From positions 806,001 through 870,000 of the forward strand of contig CP119076.1 of assembly GCA_029027985.1 (NCBI GenBank): a DNA stretch of 64,000 nucleotides. The letters are read 5' to 3'. The first letter of the stretch is position 1, and each line of letters begins with the position of its first letter. The stretch is from Klebsiella aerogenes. GTDB lineage: Bacteria > Pseudomonadota > Gammaproteobacteria > Enterobacterales > Enterobacteriaceae. Positions 41,267-50,286 of this stretch are shown here, in pieces. A model generated the notes under the pieces. The model made no database searches and was not told the origin of the DNA. It worked only from the letters and a program-made list of their open reading frames with translations. The translations under genes and the position numbers were made by a program.

Positions 41267-42472
41267 ATGAGTGGAATTCATATGATTAATGTCGCTATTG
41301 TAGGTACCGGGAATATTTCTCATCGACATATTAAAGCCCTGTCAGGGTTTAACGAACGCTGCAAAATTGTGGCGCTAGTCGATATCTTTCCTGAAAAAGC
41401 ACAAGAGAAGAAAGAACGCTACGGACTCACTGATGCCCGTGTATATAAAAGCCATAAAGAGATGCTGGCAGACAGCAGCGATATTGATGTCGTCGATGTC
41501 TGTACACCGCCTTATGTCCATGCCGAAATCACGATTGATGCACTTGATAACGGCTTGCATGTCTTATGTGAAAAACCAATGGCCGCCTCTCTGGAAGAAT
41601 GTGATGCTATGATTGCGGCACAAAAACGCAGTGGCAAAATCCTATCCATTATTGCGCAAAATCGTTTTACCGATGCATTCTGGCGTTTGAAAAAAGCGGT
41701 CGATTCCGAATTGATCGGTAAGGTCTGTCATGCTCAGGTTGATTCCTTCTGGTGGCGTGGGCACTCCTACTATGATTTGTGGTGGCGTGGTACCTGGGAA
41801 AAAGAAGGAGGGGGTTGTACGTTAAACCATGCCGTCCATCATATTGATGCGATTCAGTGGTTGTTAGGTTCCCCGAGTGAAGTGGTCGCGATGATGAGTA
41901 ACGTGGCGCACGACAATGCGGAAGTTGAAGATCTCAACGCGGCGATTTTAAAATATCCAAATGGGGCGTTAACACAACTTACAGCTTCCGTTGTGCATCA
42001 TGGTGAAGATCAGAAAATTATCATACAGGGTGATAAAGCCCGTATCTCTGCTCCGTGGGATGTTCATGCCAGCATTGCGGCAGATAATGGCTTTCCGCAG
42101 CAACAAAATGATGTGCAACTTGAAGACAAACTGCATACCTTGTTTAACTCAACCGAAAAATTAGCCTGGACCCTGCATGCTGGGCAGATCGATGATGTTC
42201 TGACGGCAATTGAAACAAAGCAATCGCCGTTAATTGATGGCGAAGAGGGGAAGCGTTCACTCGAGCTGATTACCGCGATGTATAAATCGGCAATTACCGG
42301 CACTATCGTTCAATTACCTATTAACTCAGAAGATGCTTTTTATCGCACCGGTGGATTGGTTTCTCTGGCCCCGCATTTTTATGAGAAATCAGCGTCGGTA
42401 GATAATTTTCAAGAGGTGAATGAAATTCCGTTAGGTAAAAATCTCGATCCAAACAGTTCTCTAACCAATTGA
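41267..42472 (+). CDS. Gfo/Idh/MocA-family oxidoreductase (island no. 2)
   Basis: This 401-residue NAD(P)-dependent dehydrogenase has the Rossmann motif AIVGTGNISHRH (residues 9-20), EKP in HVLCEKPMAAS near residue 104 and NHAVHHIDAIQ near residue 190 with catalytic-type His and Asp. It is longer than island no. 1, with a C-terminal extension of about 50 residues after the catalytic domain. It follows the symporter gene by 48 nt in the same operon. Substrate unknown. Confidence 0.88.
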   Translation: MSGIHMINVAIVGTGNISHRHIKALSGFNERCKIVALVDIFPEKAQEKKERYGLTDARVYKSHKEMLADSSDIDVVDVCTPPYVHAEITIDALDNGLHVLCEKPMAASLEECDAMIAAQKRSGKILSIIAQNRFTDAFWRLKKAVDSELIGKVCHAQVDSFWWRGHSYYDLWWRGTWEKEGGGCTLNHAVHHIDAIQWLLGSPSEVVAMMSNVAHDNAEVEDLNAAILKYPNGALTQLTASVVHHGEDQKIIIQGDKARISAPWDVHASIAADNGFPQQQNDVQLEDKLHTLFNSTEKLAWTLHAGQIDDVLTAIETKQSPLIDGEEGKRSLELITAMYKSAITGTIVQLPINSEDAFYRTGGLVSLAPHFYEKSASVDNFQEVNEIPLGKNLDPNSSLTN

Positions 42473-42548
42473 GTTTATTACTTTCACTCTGCATTTAAAT
42501 TAAGACAGGCTCAGGATATTGTCCTTTGTCTCAGGGGATTACCAGGCG

Positions 42549-43832
42549 ATGGCTACAGTAAAGTTAAAGCATGATAGCGGATTCCTTTCTGCAAATATTC
42601 CAGAAAAGAACTTTCTGGGAACTGTTGAAATTGATAATGACGATTTTCTTGATGCATTATATCAACGTTCTGAATATGATGTTGTTGCTGATTCTCTTGA
42701 TATGCCATTGTATTCCCCACCACTTACTGAACTGGCAAAGGATAAGCAGAATATAGTTATTATTAGTTCCGACCATACCCGGCCAGTGCCCTCTAAAATT
42801 ATTATGCCGATAATTTTACAACGTATTCGTAGTGTTAATCATGATGCGAAGATTACGATTCTTATCGCCACGGGAACGCATCGAGCTTCGACCAATGAGG
42901 AACTGCTCGACAAGTATGGGCAAGATATCTTTGATAATGAAACTATCATCGTACATGATTCAAAAGATGATACTGCATTAGTTAACATCGGTAAATTACC
43001 TTCCGGCGCAGATTGCATCATTAATAAGCTTGCCGTGGAGTGTGATTTACTTATTGCTGAAGGTTTTATTGAGCCACATTTTTTTGCCGGATTTTCCGGA
43101 GGGCGTAAAGCCGTTTTCCCTGGTGTTGCTGGATATACATCTGTAGTTGGCAATCATAATGGACAATTTATTAATTCGTTAAAAGCACGAACCGGTAATC
43201 TGACACAGAACCCGATTCATCAGGATATGGTATATGCCGCTGAGCTAGCTAACCTGCAATTTATTGTTAATGTGGTTCTTGACCATAATAAACGTATCAT
43301 TAATTGCTTTGCCGGTGATGCAGTATTGGCGCATGAAGATGGGTGTCATTTTGTCAGAAAGGTGATGAGTGCAGCGAAAAAAGAGAGTGATATAACCATT
43401 ACCTGTAATGGTGGCTATCCGTTAGATCAAAATATTTACCAGGCGGTTAAGGGGATGACGGCGGCAGAAGCTACGACCAAAAAGGGAGGTGTCATCATTA
43501 TGGTGGCGGGAGCACGTGACGGACATGGGGGCACCGGATTTTATGAAACCTTCCGTCAGGCGGAGCATGTTGAAGATATTATTACACAGGCACTAAATAC
43601 CCCATCAGATAAAACGGCACCAGATCAGTGGCAATCTCAAATTCTGGCTCGTGTGATGTCGCACTATCACGTTATTTTAGTTTCTCAATTAATAGATCCG
43701 AAAATCGTTAGAGAGATGAAAATGGATCATTGTCGTGATCTGCAAGATGCTATTGATAAAGCGTTGGAAATAAAAGGCAGTGATGCCATGATCGCGATTA
43801 TTCCCGATGGCGTATCCGTAATTGTAGAATAA
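42549..43832 (+). CDS. larA: LarA-family nickel-dependent racemase/epimerase
   Basis: This 427-residue protein is of the lactate racemase (LarA, DUF2088) superfamily, whose nickel-pincer nucleotide cofactor carries out hydride transfer on alpha-hydroxyacids. The key residues are in place: Arg78 in SDHTRP, His111 in GTHR, His177 and the NPN-linked Lys187 in EPHFFAGFSGGRK, and the nickel-ligand His203 in VGNHNG. The protein is a LarA homologue rather than a proven lactate racemase, since family members differ in substrate (lactate, malate, phenyllactate, gluconate and others). The start ATG 42549 (MATVKLKHD) is preferred over an in-frame TTG upstream. The next gene is a glycerate kinase. Confidence 0.87.
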   Translation: MATVKLKHDSGFLSANIPEKNFLGTVEIDNDDFLDALYQRSEYDVVADSLDMPLYSPPLTELAKDKQNIVIISSDHTRPVPSKIIMPIILQRIRSVNHDAKITILIATGTHRASTNEELLDKYGQDIFDNETIIVHDSKDDTALVNIGKLPSGADCIINKLAVECDLLIAEGFIEPHFFAGFSGGRKAVFPGVAGYTSVVGNHNGQFINSLKARTGNLTQNPIHQDMVYAAELANLQFIVNVVLDHNKRIINCFAGDAVLAHEDGCHFVRKVMSAAKKESDITITCNGGYPLDQNIYQAVKGMTAAEATTKKGGVIIMVAGARDGHGGTGFYETFRQAEHVEDIITQALNTPSDKTAPDQWQSQILARVMSHYHVILVSQLIDPKIVREMKMDHCRDLQDAIDKALEIKGSDAMIAIIPDGVSVIVE

Positions 43833-43895
43833 AAGCCATAATGTCTGGCTTATTACTATTATCCCTGAAAACCTATTGAGGTCGAAAGTTATTCT

Positions 43896-45056
43896 ATGAA
43901 ATTTGTTCTGGCTCCGGATTCTTTCAAAGAAAGTATGACCGCTATGGAAGTAGCGAATTGTATGGAAAAAGGGTTAAGAGCGGTATTTGCTGATGCGCAA
44001 ATAGTTAAAATTCCTGTTGCAGATGGTGGCGAAGGAACCGTTCAATCGTTAGTCGATGCGACTGGTGGTGAAATAGTTTGTGAAACGGTGACTGGGCCGC
44101 TCGGCAACCGGGTCAACGCCAGCTTCGGTATTCTGGGTGATGGCGAAACCGCTGTTATTGAAATGGCCTCCGCCAGCGGCATTGGTTATACCACGCCGCA
44201 AAATCGAAACCCACTGCTGACAACTACCTATGGAACTGGCGAGTTGATTGCGAAAGCGCTCGATATGGGGGTAAGAAAAATTATCCTCGGCATTGGCGGA
44301 AGCGCCACAAACGATGGCGGCAAGGGAATGGCGGCGGCTTTAGGTGTCAAATTCTACGATAAAGAAGGCGGTATCGTTGCAGAAGGCGGTGGCTATCTCG
44401 ATCACATTGCGACTATTGATATGGCAGGGATCGATCCACGTATCGCCGGGGCGGAGTTTGTGGTCGCCTGTGATGTGACCAATCCTTTAACCGGCCAATA
44501 TGGTGCTTCTGCGGTATTTGGGCCACAGAAGGGGGCTACACAGGAGATGGTCGCCATACTGGATAAAAATCTCCAGCACTATGCGCAAAAAATACGTGAA
44601 ACACTGGGCGTTGATATTGAACCTATCCCTGGTGCCGGTGCGGCAGGCGGGTTAGGCGGCGGGCTGATCGCTTTTACCGGCGCTACGTTGCATAAAGGCG
44701 TAGATATCGTCATCGATTATACAAAATTAAAAGAGAAAATAGTTGATGCGGATTATGTATTTACAGGTGAAGGGGGCATTGATTTTCAAACCAAATTCGG
44801 TAAAACCCCTTACGGTGTGGCACAGGCGGTAAAAAATGTATCGCCAAAGACGCCGGTAATCGCTCTTGCCGGCATGGTTGGTGATGATATTAGCAGTTTA
44901 TATGACGAGAATTTTACCGCAATTTTTGGCGTATTACGCCAGGTCTGTAGCCTGGAGGCAGCGTTGCGTGACGGACCGCAGAGCGTGACGTTAACGACTG
45001 AAAATATCGCCCGTTTAATTAAAACGTTACCTGCCAACTGTCCAGATATTGAATAA
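43896..45056 (+). CDS. Glycerate 2-kinase family protein (GarK/GlxK type)
   Basis: This 386-residue kinase of the type II glycerate kinase family phosphorylates D-glycerate to 2-phosphoglycerate in characterised members. Motifs are LAPDSFKESMTA at residues 5-16, PVADGGEGT near residue 42 and GIGGSATNDGGKGMAAALG near residue 133. It ends 13 nt before the preferred larC start. Its place between larA and larC suggests that glycerate, or a compound converted to it, is an intermediate of the pathway. Confidence 0.9.
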   Translation: MKFVLAPDSFKESMTAMEVANCMEKGLRAVFADAQIVKIPVADGGEGTVQSLVDATGGEIVCETVTGPLGNRVNASFGILGDGETAVIEMASASGIGYTTPQNRNPLLTTTYGTGELIAKALDMGVRKIILGIGGSATNDGGKGMAAALGVKFYDKEGGIVAEGGGYLDHIATIDMAGIDPRIAGAEFVVACDVTNPLTGQYGASAVFGPQKGATQEMVAILDKNLQHYAQKIRETLGVDIEPIPGAGAAGGLGGGLIAFTGATLHKGVDIVIDYTKLKEKIVDADYVFTGEGGIDFQTKFGKTPYGVAQAVKNVSPKTPVIALAGMVGDDISSLYDENFTAIFGVLRQVCSLEAALRDGPQSVTLTTENIARLIKTLPANCPDIE

Positions 45057-45069
45057 TGAGGATATGAAC

Positions 45070-46323
45070 ATGCACGTGCATCTGGATGTAGTCGGCGGAA
45101 TATCCGGTGATATATTTTGTGCGGCATTGCTTGATGCCTTTCCTGAGCTACTGGAGCCATTAACCGATTTTATTCACGGATTACCATTTTTAACACATTA
45201 TAGAATATCTTGTGTTTCGGCTAAACAGAAAGAAATATCAGGCAAGCGTTTTCTGGTTTTAAAAGACAATGCGGTATTCGATGATAAAAATCATATCGTT
45301 TTTACACCGCTAGCGATGCCAGAGGGAACACCGTTATTTCAGCAGCAGAGCCATCATCTGCACCACAGTTGGCCGACCATCGAAGCGAAGATTTTACGTA
45401 TTGCCGACGGTGAGATCCGGGATGCGGTATTGAATCTCTATAGGACACTGGTTATTGCTGAATCGGATGTACACGGTATTGATGTACAGAACGTTCACTT
45501 GCATGAAGTCGGTTCTGATGATGCGTTGGTCGACATGGTGAGTGCCGCGTTTCTGACATTACGTTGCCCGGCGCGCAGCTGGTCATTTTCGTCATTACCC
45601 TGGGGAAGTGGGCAGATAAAATGTGCGCATGGTGTATTGCCTGTACCCGCACCTGCGACAGTAAAAATATTGAGAAACTTCACATGGCGACAGGACTCAG
45701 AAACAGGAGAGCGTATTACGCCTACCGGTGCCGCCATTCTTGCTTGGCTGGCGCAATGGCAACAGCCCGGCCCTCATGGAACGCTGATTGCGGATGGGTA
45801 TGGCTGTGGTACTTACCATTTCGCCCGTACGCCAAATATTCTCCGTGTCTGCCTCTTTGCGCCACCGGTAAGCACTCGCGCAAGCTCTGATATTGTCGAG
45901 GTTGTGCAGTTTGATATTGACGATATGTCGCCTGAAATGCTGGCCCTTGCCCAGCAAAGGCTGCGTGAAAGAAGTGGGGTTATTGATCTCACAAGCCAGG
46001 CGGTGAGCGGTAAAAAAGGGCGAGTTATGATCAGAACTGAGCTGTTGTGTCAGCCTGGCTCGCTTGAGGATATTTCTCAAGCTGTATTCCGGCAAACATC
46101 GACGCTGGGCATACGTCACTGGCAGGCCGGGCGTAATAAACTTTTACGTGAACAGTTTGATATTACCTATCAGCAAGAAAGCTGGCCGGTCAAGGTTGCT
46201 TTCCGTCCCGATGGCATAAGCGCCAAACTGGAAGCTGATGCGCTAGGAACTCTGAGCGGCAATTATCAACAACTCGTAGAAATGAAGTTTCGTATTGAAC
46301 AATCGGCGATAAAAGACAAATAG
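45070..46323 (+). CDS. larC: Nickel insertion enzyme LarC
   Basis: This 417-residue CTP-dependent nickel insertase completes the nickel-pincer nucleotide cofactor. The N-terminus HLDVVGGISGDIF and a His-rich segment (QQSHHLHHSW) are family features, and the C-terminal half matches the LarC2 domain (VVQFDIDDMSPEMLA). In Lactobacillus plantarum, larC is split by a frameshift; here it is one uninterrupted frame. The ATG at 45070 has GAGG at a good distance. An ATG six bases upstream is too close to that site, and an in-frame TTG lies further up. Confidence 0.88.
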   Translation: MHVHLDVVGGISGDIFCAALLDAFPELLEPLTDFIHGLPFLTHYRISCVSAKQKEISGKRFLVLKDNAVFDDKNHIVFTPLAMPEGTPLFQQQSHHLHHSWPTIEAKILRIADGEIRDAVLNLYRTLVIAESDVHGIDVQNVHLHEVGSDDALVDMVSAAFLTLRCPARSWSFSSLPWGSGQIKCAHGVLPVPAPATVKILRNFTWRQDSETGERITPTGAAILAWLAQWQQPGPHGTLIADGYGCGTYHFARTPNILRVCLFAPPVSTRASSDIVEVVQFDIDDMSPEMLALAQQRLRERSGVIDLTSQAVSGKKGRVMIRTELLCQPGSLEDISQAVFRQTSTLGIRHWQAGRNKLLREQFDITYQQESWPVKVAFRPDGISAKLEADALGTLSGNYQQLVEMKFRIEQSAIKDK

Positions 46324-46337
46324 TTACAGAGGAAAAT

Positions 46338-47165
46338 ATGAATATCACCCACGTTACCCAGAGTATAAAACAATTAGAAAACTGGTTTCGTCAGCATTCT
46401 CCATGCACAATTGCAACCAGTGGCGGAATTGATAGCATGCTGCTGGCCTATATTGCCAGCTATGTTATTGGCGCAGAGGCTTTTATTATTCACTCCGCCT
46501 CTTCCGCGGTACCGGATGCAGATGCCAGGCGCGTTCGCTTATACGCGGAAAAGTATAACTGGAATTATAATACTGTTGATAGTGGTGAAATGCATGATGC
46601 CAGATATTTAAAAAATCCGCTCAACCGTTGTTATTATTGTAAAAGTAATCTGTTTACTCGGCTCGCCCATATCAGAAGAGGCGATATTGTTACCGGAACG
46701 AATGTGGATGATTTAAGCGATTATCGTCCTGGCTTGATCGCTGCGCGGCAAAATAATGTGCAGCAGCCTTATACCGATTTAGGTATCGATAAAGCCGCGA
46801 TTCGTCGGATTGCCGCTTATTTGCAGCTGGACGATTTAAAGGAGCTTCCTGCTTCACCCTGCCTGGCCAGCCGGATTGAGACGGGGATAGCGATTAACAC
46901 TTCTGGGCTGCAATTGGTTGATAGAGTTGAATCGATGGTGAAAGCGTATCTGAATGTCGATATCGTACGTTTTCGCATCAAAAAAATGGCGTTGGAAATC
47001 CAGTTAGCCCCGGAGTTTTACCACAGCATGGGAGAGCAAACGCGTCATGACTTGTTGCTGGCGGTGCAGCAACAGTTGCCCGCTGAATTTTCCACAATGC
47101 CATTAAATGTCACAGCATATGCGCAAGGTAGCGCTTTTGTGGGCGAAAAGCAGGAAACGATGTGA
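46338..47165 (+). CDS. larE: Sulfur transferase LarE
   Basis: This 275-residue PP-loop ATP pyrophosphatase adds two sulfurs to the pyridinium precursor of the NPN cofactor. The PP-loop is SGGIDS (residues 28-33). Cys175 in PASPCLASRI corresponds to the sacrificial Cys176 of L. plantarum LarE, and two more cysteines form CYYC (residues 98-101). LarE proteins with three cysteines have been reported to bind a [4Fe-4S] cluster and to work catalytically, so this may be the cluster type. It overlaps larB by one base. Confidence 0.9.
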   Translation: MNITHVTQSIKQLENWFRQHSPCTIATSGGIDSMLLAYIASYVIGAEAFIIHSASSAVPDADARRVRLYAEKYNWNYNTVDSGEMHDARYLKNPLNRCYYCKSNLFTRLAHIRRGDIVTGTNVDDLSDYRPGLIAARQNNVQQPYTDLGIDKAAIRRIAAYLQLDDLKELPASPCLASRIETGIAINTSGLQLVDRVESMVKAYLNVDIVRFRIKKMALEIQLAPEFYHSMGEQTRHDLLLAVQQQLPAEFSTMPLNVTAYAQGSAFVGEKQETM

Positions 47166-47833
47166 TGATAAAATCAACCATTATTATGGACTATGACAGA
47201 CGCGCCCGCTGCGGTATTGAAGAGGCCGTGTTCTGCGAATCGAAAACGGTGGAGCAGATCGCCGGAATTCTCTCCCAATCTCTACAGCGTGGTCATCGTC
47301 TGCTACTTACAAGAATCGACGATCATAAAATAGCCGCACTTGATGATGATTTGCAAAAGAAGATAACCCATTTTTCGCAAGCACGGTGTGCCATTCTGGG
47401 GGCCATTTATCCTGAGCAGGAACCGGCCCGGGTAGCGATTGTCTCCGGCGGTTCTTCCGATGCTTCCACCTGTTATGAGATACAAACCACACTTAACTAT
47501 CACGGCATTGCCTGCGATATGTTTCAGGATGTCGGGGTAGCTGCAATGTGGAGGCTATTGCAGATAGTCGACCAGCTCGAAGAATATGACGTGGTGATTG
47601 CGGTAGCTGGAATGGAGGCCGCGTTACCGACAGTGTTAGCAGGGTTTATTACCTCACCAATTATTGCTGTTCCGACCTCCGTAGGCTATGGCGTTGCCGC
47701 AGGAGGACATACTGCACTGGCTTCCTGTCTGGCCAGCTGCAGTGGGGGAGTGATGACGATGAATATTGACAATGGTTACGGCGCGGCGTGTGCGGCAATT
47801 AAGATCTCGCAAAAGATCCGCCGTTATAGCTAA
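47165..47833 (+). CDS. larB: Pyridinium biscarboxylate synthase LarB
   Basis: This 222-residue PurE-like enzyme carboxylates and hydrolyses nicotinic acid adenine dinucleotide, the first step of NPN cofactor synthesis. PurE-type features are VSGGSSDASTCYEIQ near residue 97, AGMEAALPTVLAG near residue 145, and the C-terminal ASCSGGVMTMNIDNGYGAA. ATG 47165 shares its first base with the larE stop (TGATG), so the two are translated together. It is shorter than L. plantarum LarB (246) at the N-terminus. Last gene of the operon. Confidence 0.9.
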   Translation: MIKSTIIMDYDRRARCGIEEAVFCESKTVEQIAGILSQSLQRGHRLLLTRIDDHKIAALDDDLQKKITHFSQARCAILGAIYPEQEPARVAIVSGGSSDASTCYEIQTTLNYHGIACDMFQDVGVAAMWRLLQIVDQLEEYDVVIAVAGMEAALPTVLAGFITSPIIAVPTSVGYGVAAGGHTALASCLASCSGGVMTMNIDNGYGAACAAIKISQKIRRYS

Positions 47834-47855
47834 GTGATGCTCTGGTAGAGCGATC

Positions 47856-48923
47856 TTATTCTTCCGGATCTGCGACAACCGAGCGAGCTGTATTTTTCGT
47901 TGAACGAGCAACTGTGCCGTGGGCTTCTAGTTTTCCCTTTAGCATCAAATTGAAAACCGGCGCTTCGGGACGGCTGAAGCGGGTTTGCAGCAAGTGGATG
48001 GCCTCTATCCCCAATTCGCGGCACGGAATAGTCAGGCTGGTCACCGGTGGCTCCGTATGAGAATCTTGCGGTAAAGCGTAATCCGTTGCTATTAATGAAA
48101 TATCTTCCGGCACCCGCAAACCGTAGCGCTGCAGAACCCGCCTGACGCCGGATACCATCCTCTTCCCCTGGCAGAAAATGGCTTCCGGCCATACATCACG
48201 AGGGTGGACTTTTAACCAACGTTCCAGTGCTTGCTCGGCCTCTTTTTCCATTAACCCCTCAGTTATCAGAAGATTATAATCGGAATCAAAATCGACGTGA
48301 TATGCCCGGTAAGCATCACGGGTCCCCGCCAGACGTTTATAAAAAGTTTCGCGCCGCATGCTGGTAATAGTCAGAATTCGCCGGTGCCCCTCTTCGAACA
48401 GGTGCTGAAGAGCGCTGTAACCTGTGGAATGCTGATCGGGGGAAACGGCATCCAGTAACATTTGTTTATCTTGAGAATTAACTAACACACAAGGTTTATT
48501 TACGGTGGACGCTAATTTATGCACAGTAGGGTCATCAACGCCTATAATAATAGCCGCATTAACATTCTTATTATTTATGCGTTCAAGAAAAACTTTAATA
48601 TCGGAATGATCTTCCTCTAACCCACAATAGTTCAGATAAACATTATGCCGTTCTACGGTATCAGAAATACCTTTAATCACTTCATGATAAAAAGCATCAC
48701 CTGCTGCGGTAAATGCTCTGGCGGGCGCAAAAATTACCACACCTTTAATCAACAGGTGCCCGCTGCCCAGGACATCCAGAACACCAAGTTCGCGAGCGCA
48801 ACTGATAATAGCATCACGGGCCTTACCGCTGGCATAAGCGGTACCGCTGAGTACGCGAGAGACGGTGCTTACGGAATAGCCTGTTTTTTTGGCAATATCA
48901 TGCATTTTCAGTTTAGCGACCAT
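47856..48923 (-). CDS. LacI-family transcriptional regulator
   Basis: This 355-residue repressor has an N-terminal helix-turn-helix (about residues 6-28, MHDIAKKTGYSVSTVSRVLSG) and a periplasmic-binding-protein-like effector domain. It is divergent from the third Gfo/Idh/MocA gene and convergent with larB, so it probably controls the whole locus in response to a sugar or hydroxyacid. The small hairpin GCTCT-GGT-AGAGC (47839-47851) between larB and this gene may separate the two transcripts. Confidence 0.9.
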   Translation of the reverse strand: MVAKLKMHDIAKKTGYSVSTVSRVLSGTAYASGKARDAIISCARELGVLDVLGSGHLLIKGVVIFAPARAFTAAGDAFYHEVIKGISDTVERHNVYLNYCGLEEDHSDIKVFLERINNKNVNAAIIIGVDDPTVHKLASTVNKPCVLVNSQDKQMLLDAVSPDQHSTGYSALQHLFEEGHRRILTITSMRRETFYKRLAGTRDAYRAYHVDFDSDYNLLITEGLMEKEAEQALERWLKVHPRDVWPEAIFCQGKRMVSGVRRVLQRYGLRVPEDISLIATDYALPQDSHTEPPVTSLTIPCRELGIEAIHLLQTRFSRPEAPVFNLMLKGKLEAHGTVARSTKNTARSVVADPEE

Positions 48924-49025
48924 AACGTGAACTCCATCACAAATATTTTCTGCAAAAATTCTCAGGATTTAATTTGATGATATTAAAAGCTTTTTTAGCT
49001 TCCAACAATAAATCATTACCACATG

Positions 49026-49041
49026 TGCGATATTTCTCACA
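49026..49041. promoter_or_regulatory. Candidate CRP site in the divergent regulator region
   Basis: TGCGA-TATTTC-TCACA has one mismatch to the CRP core. It lies 72 bp before the ATG of the next dehydrogenase gene and would link this operon to the same catabolite control as the left operon. Confidence 0.55.
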
Positions 49042-49112
49042 AACCCGAATTGCGACCAACGATAGCGTTTCTTATTTTTTACGTACTTTCTTCCATAATG
49101 CAAAGGCTAAAT

Positions 49113-50270
49113 ATGAAAACTGTACGTATTGGTATCATAGGTGTCGGAAATATCGGAACGAAACACTCTCGTTATCTTGTTTCGGGAGTTGTGAAGGATG
49201 CCATTCTGACAGCGGTTTGCGACATAGAACCGAAAAAATTAACCGCGATCCGTGATGTTATTGGTGACGACGTTGCCTTATTTTCCAGCGCAGAAGAGAT
49301 GGTTCACAGTGGGCTGATTGATGCGGTTATTGTTGCGACTCCCCATTACGACCATCCGCAACTTTCCATGATGGCCATGCGCGCGGGGATCCACACTCTG
49401 TGCGAAAAACCCGCGGGGGTTTATACCGCCAGCGTCCGAGAAATGAACGCCTGCGCTGCCGAATGCGATGTCGTTTTTAGCCTGATGTATAACCAGCGTA
49501 CCAACCCGTTATATCAGAAAGTGAGGGATTTAATCAGCAGCGGTGAGTTAGGTGAAATTCGTCGTTCAAACTGGATCATCACCAACTGGTATCGTTCACA
49601 GAGCTATTACAATTCCGGTGGCTGGCGTGCTACCTGGAAGGGCGAAGGCGGCGGTGTTTTATTGAATCAGGATCCTCATCAGCTCGACCTCTGGCAATGG
49701 TTGGTTGGCATGCCCACGCGCGTTCGCGCGTTCTGTCAGTTCGGCAAGCACCGACAGATTGAAGTGGAAGATGAAGTGACGGCTTACGCTGAATATGCGA
49801 ATGGTGCAACAGGCGTATTTGTCACCAGTATTGCAGAAACCCCGGGGACTAACAGGCTGGAAATTGTCGGCGATCGGGGAAAAATTGTGGTTGAGGACGG
49901 GCTACTGCGTTTCTGGCGCCTTCGTGAATCCGAGCGGGAATTCAACCAACGCTGGCAAGGTGGGTTTGGTGAACCGGAATGCTGGGAAATCAGCGTCCCG
50001 ACAGTCAACGGCGCTGGCGATCACCATTTAATCACCGCCAATTTTTGTGCCGCAATCTTGCGCGGTGAGCCCCTTATCGCGCCGGGGATCGAGGGTATCA
50101 ACGGTCTGACAATTTCAAATGCTATGCATCTTTCAACATGGACAGATGGTTGGGTTGATTTGCCTTTGGATGAAGCGAAATATCTGGAACTACTGAAAGA
50201 GCGCGTTGCCAGTTCGATCGAAAAAACGGTGGAAAGCAGGACACTGGATACGGCAGCGTCCTGGAAATAA
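49113..50270 (+). CDS. Gfo/Idh/MocA-family oxidoreductase (island no. 3)
   Basis: This 385-residue NAD(P)-dependent dehydrogenase has the Rossmann motif GIIGVGNIGTKH near residue 7, EKP in HTLCEKPAGVY near residue 99, and NQDPHQLDLWQ near residue 187 with the His and Asp of the active site. The ATG at 49113 follows an AAGG ribosome-binding site. An upstream in-frame ATG would add a hydrophobic non-conserved leader of 30 residues and is rejected. It is the first gene of the second operon, divergent from the LacI-family gene. Confidence 0.88.
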   Translation: MKTVRIGIIGVGNIGTKHSRYLVSGVVKDAILTAVCDIEPKKLTAIRDVIGDDVALFSSAEEMVHSGLIDAVIVATPHYDHPQLSMMAMRAGIHTLCEKPAGVYTASVREMNACAAECDVVFSLMYNQRTNPLYQKVRDLISSGELGEIRRSNWIITNWYRSQSYYNSGGWRATWKGEGGGVLLNQDPHQLDLWQWLVGMPTRVRAFCQFGKHRQIEVEDEVTAYAEYANGATGVFVTSIAETPGTNRLEIVGDRGKIVVEDGLLRFWRLRESEREFNQRWQGGFGEPECWEISVPTVNGAGDHHLITANFCAAILRGEPLIAPGIEGINGLTISNAMHLSTWTDGWVDLPLDEAKYLELLKERVASSIEKTVESRTLDTAASWK

Positions 50271-50286
50271 AAGGGGTCAATAAAAT

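Noticed and set aside
48985..48994. AAAAGCTTTT palindrome as a LacI-family operator
   Set aside because: No matching palindrome was found upstream of the left operon, and it lacks the central CG usual for the family; not enough to claim an operator.
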